Assembly (NCBI GenBank): GCA_017631775.1
Contig: JAGBSQ010000019.1
Coordinates: 1-10,662 of the forward strand
Length of the DNA stretch: 10,662 bases
Origin: Clostridia bacterium
Lineage (GTDB): Bacteria; Bacillota_A; Clostridia; Oscillospirales; CAG-272
Direction: 5' to 3'
Positions within the stretch are counted from its first letter, which is position 1. Each line of letters opens with the position of its first letter. This document shows, in pieces, positions 5,792-10,662 of the stretch. The notes under the pieces were generated by a model. That model did no database searches and was not told the DNA's origin. It saw only the letters and a program-made list of their open reading frames with translations. Made by a program: the position numbers and the translations under genes.

Positions 5792-7033
5792 ATGGCACGT
5801 TTGGTTTTTCACATCGACGTTAATAGCGCCTTTCTTTCGTGGGAAGCCGCAAGACGCGTCAAAAACGGTGAGGCAGATATTCGTCTCATTCCCTCGGCGA
5901 TTGGCGGAGATCGCGAAAGCCGCCGCGGTGTTATTTTGGCAAAATCCATTCCCACAAAGCAATATGGTATTAAAACGGGTGAGCCGATTGCAATGGCTCT
6001 TAGAAAATGCCCCCACCTATATATTGCAAAGCCCGATTTTGCACTTTATGAGCAATGCTCACGCGCTTTTATGGATATTTGCCGTAAGTATGCCCCCGTG
6101 GTTGAGGTCTATTCGATTGACGAGTGCTTCCTTGATATGAGCGGCACCTCAAGGCTTTATCCCGACCCTGTAGAAATTGCAAAAACGATTAAAAATGAAA
6201 TTCGCGACACGCTCGGCTTTACGGTAAACGTGGGCATTGGCTCCAACAAGCTGCTTGCCAAAATGGCGAGTGACTTTGAAAAGCCGGACAAGATCCACAC
6301 GCTGATGAGTTCCGAGATTCCTGCAAAAATGTGGCCGCTCCCCGTTGAGGCACTCTTCTCTCTTGGTCGCTCTGCGGCAGAAAGACTGCACGGCATGCAC
6401 ATTCGCACCATTGGCGAGCTTGCCGCTATCGATGTGGCAGACCTGCGCACGGTGTTTGGCGTAAAAATGGGCGAACATCTCCACCGCTTTGCTAACGGAA
6501 TTGACACCTCCCCCGTGCTTGCCGAGGCAGAGGAAGCCAAAGGATACGGCAACTCCACCACGCTTGCAAAGGATTTGACCACGGCAGAAGAGGCTTACCC
6601 GATTCTCCTCTCCCTTGCCGACAGTTGCGCCTCACGTATGCGAAACGATGGACAAAGAGCCACCTGCGTATCGGTTACCATTCGCGACACCGCCTTTCGC
6701 AATCGCTCGCATCAACAACATCTCTCGCACGCAACAGACATCACCTCCGAAATTTACGAGGTGGCTTGCCGTCTGTTTGATGATCTTTGGGATAGAAAAA
6801 TGCCCTTGCGCTTGCTCGGTGTTTCCCTTTCGCAACTCACACGCGAGGATGCGGCACAGCTTTCGATGTTCCCTGACCCGAAGCGTGAGCGAGAACAAGA
6901 ACTCGACCGCCTGATTGACGGTTTGCGCCATCGGTTTGGCTCGGACACCATTGTGCGTGGCTCGATTATGGAGCAAAGCAAGAGCGTTGGTAAAAAGCAT
7001 AAAGCGGCGCTTAATTTAGAAAAAGAAGAATGA
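5792..7033 (+). CDS. dinB: Y-family DNA polymerase (DNA polymerase IV type)
   Basis: A 413-residue translesion polymerase that copies across damaged template bases. The catalytic N-terminal block is HIDVNSAFLSWEA, with Asp9 as first metal ligand and Phe14 in the steric-gate position. The central acidic pair is YSIDECFLD (Asp110, Glu111). SNKLLAKMASDFEKP (151-165) is the standard palm motif. The helix-hairpin-helix region (about 185-240) precedes the little-finger domain (about 250-350). QLSMF (356-360) is a sliding-clamp-binding motif. The second-metal-region Asp of classical DinB is Asn11, as in a common Firmicutes subgroup. AAGGAGG (5781-5787) lies only 4 bases before the ATG. It follows the Mur ligase stop by 22 bases with no terminator, so it is probably co-transcribed. 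I see no LexA-box-like palindrome immediately upstream. The tail from residue 397 is basic then acidic, and the stop lies inside the terminator stem. Confidence 0.93.
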   Translation: MARLVFHIDVNSAFLSWEAARRVKNGEADIRLIPSAIGGDRESRRGVILAKSIPTKQYGIKTGEPIAMALRKCPHLYIAKPDFALYEQCSRAFMDICRKYAPVVEVYSIDECFLDMSGTSRLYPDPVEIAKTIKNEIRDTLGFTVNVGIGSNKLLAKMASDFEKPDKIHTLMSSEIPAKMWPLPVEALFSLGRSAAERLHGMHIRTIGELAAIDVADLRTVFGVKMGEHLHRFANGIDTSPVLAEAEEAKGYGNSTTLAKDLTTAEEAYPILLSLADSCASRMRNDGQRATCVSVTIRDTAFRNRSHQQHLSHATDITSEIYEVACRLFDDLWDRKMPLRLLGVSLSQLTREDAAQLSMFPDPKREREQELDRLIDGLRHRFGSDTIVRGSIMEQSKSVGKKHKAALNLEKEE

Positions 7034-7070
7034 TATTTCCCACTTCTGTGGAAAATATCATTCTTTTTTT
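7027..7070 (+). terminator. Terminator of the racemase/Mur ligase/dinB operon
   Basis: A 17-bp stem with a single C/A mismatch (7027-7043 with 7048-7064) has loop TTCT and is followed by seven T's ending at 7070. It includes the dinB stop codon (7031-7033). On the minus strand the tail is CTTCTTTTT, so it may also stop the convergent small gene that ends at 7092. Confidence 0.93.
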
Positions 7071-7091
7071 GCTCTATTTTAATGCTTTATT

Positions 7092-7409
7092 TCATAAAAT
7101 GTAATTATTATAAGGAACATACGGCAACATAGCATAAACAAGTACCGGTGGAATGATGGAGAGATACATCAAGAAAGCATATAGGCCTGTGTTTGAATAC
7201 CACAATGCCGCTGCTATGAACGGTATCATTGCAACAAGGTACCAAACCGAGAGTTTCTTTCTTAATCTAGCCTTGCAGTGAGGGCATCGGATAACATGCT
7301 TGCCATCTATCAACTTGGTCTTGGCAAACTCGCCGGGGGTTCGGGAAAAACTTTGCTTTAACAATTGAGAGTTTGTAAAGAATTGGTGACATACCGGGCA
7401 CTTTTTCAT
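7092..7409 (-). CDS. Small zinc-ribbon membrane protein, function unknown
   Basis: A 105-residue protein of no recognised family. The N-terminal half has two CxxC pairs, Cys4/Cys7 (KKCPVCHQ) and Cys42/Cys45 (RCPHCKARL), which look like a zinc ribbon with a 34-residue insert. The second half has two hydrophobic segments (about 54-71 and 76-97) separated by a short turn, so it is probably a two-helix membrane protein. The basic stretch KARLRKK (46-52) just before the first helix suggests the ribbon faces the cytoplasm. AGGAGA lies 6 bases before the ATG, and a near-perfect promoter precedes it, so it should be well expressed as a single gene. It is divergent from the flippase gene. Lower GC and more A/T-rich codons than its neighbours hint at a different history, but weakly. 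A role in metal sensing or membrane-protein quality control would be guesswork. Confidence 0.8.
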   Translation of the reverse strand: MKKCPVCHQFFTNSQLLKQSFSRTPGEFAKTKLIDGKHVIRCPHCKARLRKKLSVWYLVAMIPFIAAALWYSNTGLYAFLMYLSIIPPVLVYAMLPYVPYNNYIL

Positions 7410-7444
7410 ATCTAATCTCCTATTTGGGCAGTCTGTTTTTCTGT

Positions 7445-7473
7445 ATTATAGCACATTTGTTGCAAACTGTCAA
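7445..7473 (-). promoter_or_regulatory. Consensus promoter of the zinc-ribbon protein gene
   Basis: On the minus strand, TTGACA (7473-7468) and TATAAT (7450-7445) are 17 bases apart, with TGC immediately before the -10 (extended -10). Both boxes are perfect and the spacing is ideal. Initiation near 7438 gives a leader of about 30 bases with AGGAGA at its end. Confidence 0.92.
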
Positions 7474-7477
7474 GGAT

Positions 7478-7504
7478 TTGCAACCTGCGGTTGATTTGTA
7501 AAAT
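7478..7504 (+). promoter_or_regulatory. Candidate weak promoter for the flippase gene
   Basis: TTGCAA (7478-7483) and TAAAAT (7499-7504) are 15 bases apart, shorter than ideal. This is the only reasonable pair in the 50 bases before the gene. A start near 7511 would sit very close to the ribosome site at 7513-7518. Confidence 0.3.
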
Positions 7505-7523
7505 AAGAATATGAGAGGTTAAA

Positions 7524-9098
7524 ATGCAAACACGAGCAAAAAAACTGTTTTGGAATGCGATGCTACTGACGGTTGCGTCGTTGTTTATGCGCACCGTCGG
7601 GGTGAGCTTTCAGGTGGTGGTATCGGGGCGCGTGGGCGCGGAAGCAATGGGGTTATTCTCTATTCTTTCGGGTGTCTACGGCTTTGCCTTGACCTTGGCA
7701 ACCTCGGGTATTCACCTCGGCGTAACGCGGATGTCGGTGGAAGCAATGGAGAGCGGCAACCGAGCGCGCGTGCGCGGAATTTTGCGGCGCGCAACGGCTT
7801 ATGCACTCTTTTTTGGCTTTCTTGCTTTCTTTTTACTCTTCACCTTTGCAAAGCCGATTGGTCTGTATTGGTTAAAGGATGCGCGCACGGTTTCCTCTCT
7901 GCGACTTTTGGCGATTACACTACCATTGATTGCCCTCTCCTCGGCGTGGAGCGGATATTTTTCGGCAATGCGCCGCCCTTGGAAGAACGCGGCGGTGCAG
8001 GTATTTGAGCAAACCGTTAAAATTGGGGTGACAATGTATCTTTTGGCGTTCTTTTTTGCAAAGGACGTTGAGAGTGCCTGCCGCATTCTCGTTCTTGGCG
8101 GTGCGGTGGCAGAAGTATTTTCTTTCTTTTTAGAATGGATTTTATATCGGTTAGATAAGAGAAAGCATCTTGGCAAAGAGGTTTTACATCAGGTGGGCGA
8201 CACCAAAAAGCTGATTTCCATTACACTCCCCATCGCCGTCACCACCTACATTCGTTCGGGACTGATCACACTCCAACACATTCTCATTCCCGAAGGCTTG
8301 CGCAGGAGCGGCGCCTCGCATGCCGCGGCACTTGTGGCTTACGGCAGTATTCAAAGCATGGCGCTCCCTGTCATCCTCTACCCTGCCGCCTTGATGTATT
8401 CCTTTTCGGGATTGCTTGTTCCCGAATTGGCCGAGGCCGAGGTACATGGAAGACGGCGGCATATTCATTATATGATCTCGCGCACGTGGTCGCTCTCGCT
8501 GCTTTTTTCGTTTGGTGTTGCAGGGGTGCTGATCTGCTTTTCGGGTGAGATCGGTGCGGCGCTTTATCCCAACTCCGAGGCGGGATATTACATTCGCATT
8601 CTCGCACCGCTCATTCCCATTATGTACCTTGATACCGCGACCGACGCCATGATGAAGGGTCTTGGCGAGCAGATGTATTCGATGAAAATCAACGTTGCCG
8701 ATGCCGCGCTCTCGGTTGTTTTGGTGCTTTTGTTGATACCGCGGTTTGGCATTTGGGGTTACATCATTACCATTTACGTCTCGGAGCTGTTCAACACGGT
8801 TTGCAGTATTACTCACCTGCTTGTGGTGAGCGGAACACCCGTGCGCATTTGCAAATGGGTCTACAAGCCGCTCTTTTGCATTGTTTTGTCTACGTTTTTT
8901 GTGCGGCTTTTGTTGGAGCGGCTCGGTGGCAAAATACATTTTGCCGCGCTCTCAATCATTTTGCACGCCTTGGCAGTACTGTTGGTGTATACCTTGCTTT
9001 TGCGAGTAACACGCGCGGTGGAAAAGGAGGACGTTGTGTGGGTGAAAAAGCTGTTTTCACCAGCTTCTAAACAAGAAAAAAGGACGAAAATCGTTTGA
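7524..9098 (+). CDS. SpoVB/MurJ-superfamily lipid flippase (oligosaccharidyl-lipid transporter)
   Basis: A 524-residue polytopic membrane protein of the MATE-like MVF (MurJ/SpoVB/Wzx) superfamily, whose members flip lipid-linked sugars such as lipid II across the membrane. It fits the SpoVB-type branch: an N-terminal amphipathic start with Arg/Lys, GAEAMGLFSILSG (38-50) like the family's GAEGIGLYQL, SGIHLGVTRM (61-70), and GYFSAMRRP then VFEQTVKI (144-167), matching the G-Y-x-Q-G-x-x-x-x-x-P...EQ segment. About 14 hydrophobic helices are visible. SpoVB is needed for spore cortex formation in Bacillus, but many Clostridia carry several such proteins with vegetative roles, so sporulation function is not shown. 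GAGAGG (7513-7518) lies 5 bases before the ATG. It is a single gene, divergent from the zinc-ribbon protein. Its stop (9096-9098) lies in the loop of the terminator. A role with the nearby Mur ligase operon is possible only by proximity. Confidence 0.87.
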   Translation: MQTRAKKLFWNAMLLTVASLFMRTVGVSFQVVVSGRVGAEAMGLFSILSGVYGFALTLATSGIHLGVTRMSVEAMESGNRARVRGILRRATAYALFFGFLAFFLLFTFAKPIGLYWLKDARTVSSLRLLAITLPLIALSSAWSGYFSAMRRPWKNAAVQVFEQTVKIGVTMYLLAFFFAKDVESACRILVLGGAVAEVFSFFLEWILYRLDKRKHLGKEVLHQVGDTKKLISITLPIAVTTYIRSGLITLQHILIPEGLRRSGASHAAALVAYGSIQSMALPVILYPAALMYSFSGLLVPELAEAEVHGRRRHIHYMISRTWSLSLLFSFGVAGVLICFSGEIGAALYPNSEAGYYIRILAPLIPIMYLDTATDAMMKGLGEQMYSMKINVADAALSVVLVLLLIPRFGIWGYIITIYVSELFNTVCSITHLLVVSGTPVRICKWVYKPLFCIVLSTFFVRLLLERLGGKIHFAALSIILHALAVLLVYTLLLRVTRAVEKEDVVWVKKLFSPASKQEKRTKIV

Positions 9099-9112
9099 AT
9101 TTCGTCCTTTTT
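9077..9112. terminator. Shared terminator between the flippase and V-ATPase genes
   Basis: A perfect 13-bp stem (9077-9089 with 9100-9112) of the form A5-GGACGAAA has a 10-base loop that contains the flippase stop codon. The A-tract on the 5' side and T-tract on the 3' side give a U-run in either direction. It should therefore end both the flippase transcript and the convergent V-ATPase transcript (ending at 9122). Confidence 0.88.
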
Positions 9113-9121
9113 ATTTCGTTT

Positions 9122-9805
9122 TTATGCGTCTTGCTCTTCTTCGTCGTCGCTATCGCGTTTTTGCGAAAGCTGTGCTTGAAGCATCATATCCTTAACCTTC
9201 ATCAGTCTCGTGGTGTTGCCACGCTCGTTTTCATCAAGTTTCATTTTAATGGTCTTGATGGTTGCAAGGTATTGCGGCATAAGGATATATTCGAGTGCAT
9301 TAACACGGCGGCGAGTACGCTCGATTTCCTCGGCGAGGAGCTGTGCTGTTTTTTCAAACTCGGCCAAGCGGATGAGGTCCTCGAGAATTTCGTTCAGCTC
9401 GCGCAAAGAGGAATCCAATTCGCCCGAGGTGAATGCCATGCCGTAGTTGTAGCTATCGCTTCCCCCCTCTGCGTGTACGCGCAGCTGGAACACGGGAACT
9501 GTAACACTCATGATGTTTTTGTATTCGACGGAGAGCTCGCCCTCCTTTTTGGGACAGATGAGGGCTTCTTCGAGCATTTTGGGGCTGCTAAGCGCACTTG
9601 CAACTGTAAAAGATTGATAAACCTTGCCAAGCGCTTCTTCTACGCGCTCGCGCAGAGCCTTATCCTCGCGTACAACGTCGAGAAATTGCTTCATCAGTTC
9701 GTCGCGCTTATCTTTGAGCAGTTTATGACCCTTGCGCGCGGTTTGGTAGCGTGTTTGAATACGCTTCATTTCCATACGCGTGGGGTTAACTCTCAATTCT
9801 GCCAT
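9122..9805 (-). CDS. atpD: V-type ATP synthase subunit D
   Basis: A 227-residue central-stalk subunit that turns inside the A3B3 head and links ATP hydrolysis or synthesis to ion movement across the membrane. The opening MAELRVNPTRMEMKRIQTR (1-19) is typical of subunit D. Two long helical, coiled-coil-like segments (about 8-75 and 130-200) are separated by a short beta-rich middle, as in known structures. The C-terminal helix ending in ALEYILMPQYLATIKTIKMKL (about 175-195) is a conserved family feature. An acidic tail (DSDDEEEQDA) follows. Length is usual (about 200-225). The gene follows subunit B after 42 bases on the same strand, the standard B-D order of bacterial V-type operons. A GAGAGGTG ribosome site lies 10 bases before the ATG. 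The shared hairpin at 9077-9112 ends the operon. Bacterial V-type enzymes may move H+ or Na+; nothing here decides which. Confidence 0.95.
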   Translation of the reverse strand: MAELRVNPTRMEMKRIQTRYQTARKGHKLLKDKRDELMKQFLDVVREDKALRERVEEALGKVYQSFTVASALSSPKMLEEALICPKKEGELSVEYKNIMSVTVPVFQLRVHAEGGSDSYNYGMAFTSGELDSSLRELNEILEDLIRLAEFEKTAQLLAEEIERTRRRVNALEYILMPQYLATIKTIKMKLDENERGNTTRLMKVKDMMLQAQLSQKRDSDDEEEQDA

Positions 9806-9847
9806 GTTCGTCTGTCACCTCTCTTTCCGTAAGAATTGACCAAGGAA

Positions 9848-10662
9848 TTACGCCTTTTTCGGCCAGTATTTTTCAATCATTTCGGGCTTGATACGCTTCA
9901 TTTCGCTCTTGGGCAAAATGGAGAGCAGCTCCCAACCGAGGTCCAAAGTTTCTTCAATGGAGCGGTTTTCGTCAAAGCCTTGGTTGATATATCTCGCCTC
10001 GAACTCGTCTGCAAACTGCGCGTAGAGACGGTCGATGGGAGAAAGTGCAGCCTCACCGAGAACTACCATGAGCTCTTTTGCTTCCTTACCGCGAGCATAT
10101 GCGGCAAAGAGCTGGTTGAGGGTTGCGGAATGGTCCTCGCGCGTTTTGCCCTCGCCAATACCCTTATCTTTAAGACGGGACAGAGACGGGAGAACGTCAA
10201 CGGGCGGCATATAACCCTTGCGGTACATTTCACGGGAGAGAATGATCTGGCCCTCGGTAATGTAACCGGTCAAGTCGGGAATGGGGTGTGTCTTGTCATC
10301 CTCGGGCATGGTGAGGATCGGGATCATGGTGATGGAGCCCTCGGAGCCCATTTTACGGCCTGCACGCTCATACATGGTTGCAAGGTCGGTGTAGAGGTAA
10401 CCGGGATAACCGCGACGGCCGGGAACCTCTTTACGTGCGGCAGAAACCTCACGCAAAGCCTCGGCGTAGTTGGTAATATCGGTGATGATAACAAGCACGT
10501 GCATATCGCACTCGAATGCGAGATACTCTGCAGCGGTCACTGCCATACGAGGTGTGGAAATACGCTCGATTGCAGGGTCGGATGCGAGAGTGATAAAGAG
10601 CACGGTACGGTCGATAGCACCGGTCTTTTTAAAGTCGGAAATAAAGAAATCTGCTTCTTCAA
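9848..10662 (-). CDS. atpB: V-type ATP synthase subunit B, C-terminal part
   Basis: The frame is open to the window edge, so only the C-terminal 270 residues of a protein near 455-460 are visible. A GTG at 10601-10603 is an internal Val, not the start: the upstream codons continue in frame with family-type sequence ([19 protein letters not shown]). Subunit B is the non-catalytic, regulatory partner of subunit A in the A3B3 head. Landmarks are [14 protein letters not shown] (27-40 of the visible part), [58 protein letters not shown] and PSLSRL (158-163). In the last, Arg162 is in the position of the arginine finger that reaches into the catalytic site of A. The C-terminus ends [19 protein letters not shown], normal for the family. 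No P-loop is expected in this half. Stop at 9848-9850, 42 bases before subunit D. Confidence 0.96.
   Translation of the reverse strand, partial: EEADFFISDFKKTGAIDRTVLFITLASDPAIERISTPRMAVTAAEYLAFECDMHVLVIITDITNYAEALREVSAARKEVPGRRGYPGYLYTDLATMYERAGRKMGSEGSITMIPILTMPEDDKTHPIPDLTGYITEGQIILSREMYRKGYMPPVDVLPSLSRLKDKGIGEGKTREDHSATLNQLFAAYARGKEAKELMVVLGEAALSPIDRLYAQFADEFEARYINQGFDENRSIEETLDLGWELLSILPKSEMKRIKPEMIEKYWPKKA

Noticed and set aside
8184..8939. Minus-strand open frame of 251 codons
   Set aside because: It is antisense to the flippase, low in hydrophobic content and rich in Arg/Asn/His, as expected from a reverse-strand artefact.
768..9805. A common sodium circuit joining the symporter and the V-type ATP synthase
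   Set aside because: The ion-selecting subunit is outside the window, and nothing visible tells Na+ from H+, so the link would rest on proximity only.
9095..9832. Plus-strand open frame of 245 codons
   Set aside because: It overlaps V-ATPase subunit D on the other strand and starts inside the shared terminator.
10601..10603. GTG as the start of V-ATPase subunit B
   Set aside because: In-frame upstream codons continue with family-conserved sequence to the window edge, so this is an internal valine of a longer gene.

Overview
The window looks like a chromosomal segment from an anaerobic, gut-type Clostridia member (Firmicutes/Bacillota, possibly Oscillospirales or a relative). This rests on gene content, not a database search: a GTP-type PEP carboxykinase, a T-box riboswitch, a V-type ATP synthase operon, a SpoVB-like flippase and strong AGGAGG ribosome binding sites. 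I see no mobile element, CRISPR array, tRNA or rRNA.

Layout. (1) 1-390: the 3' end of a GTP-dependent PEP carboxykinase gene, then a strong terminator. (2) 424-2385: a consensus promoter, a T-box leader whose best specifier reading is the tyrosine codon UAC, and the sodium:solute symporter gene it controls. A hairpin shared with the convergent downstream gene closes this unit. (3) 2399-3043: a GNAT acetyltransferase on the minus strand with its own promoter. (4) 3106-7070: a plus-strand operon of four tightly packed genes. They are a short protein resembling only the N-terminal (pre-ATP-grasp) domain of D-aspartate-ligase-type enzymes, an aspartate/glutamate-family racemase, a MurE-type Mur ligase lacking the DNPR diaminopimelate signature, and a Y-family DNA polymerase (DinB type). 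The first three are joined by 4-base ATGA overlaps; the polymerase follows after 22 bases, and one terminator ends the unit. (5) 7092-7473: a small minus-strand zinc-ribbon membrane protein behind a near-perfect promoter. (6) 7524-9112: a SpoVB/MurJ-superfamily flippase on the plus strand, ending in a hairpin shared with the next convergent unit. (7) 9122-10662: the end of a minus-strand V-type ATP synthase operon, subunit B (running off the window) followed by subunit D.

Working together. The best candidate for something under-described is the operon at 3147-7033. A racemase and a Mur ligase in translational coupling suggest that a D- or L-acidic amino acid is made and attached to a peptidoglycan precursor or related molecule. 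The coupled first gene resembles one domain of the ligase that would normally use D-aspartate, but it lacks a catalytic domain. The second notable point is the apparent tyrosine-responsive control of an SSS-family transporter, which suggests that the transporter imports tyrosine or a related compound. Transcription units are compact: two terminator hairpins include the stop codon of the gene they end, and two or three hairpins probably work in both directions.
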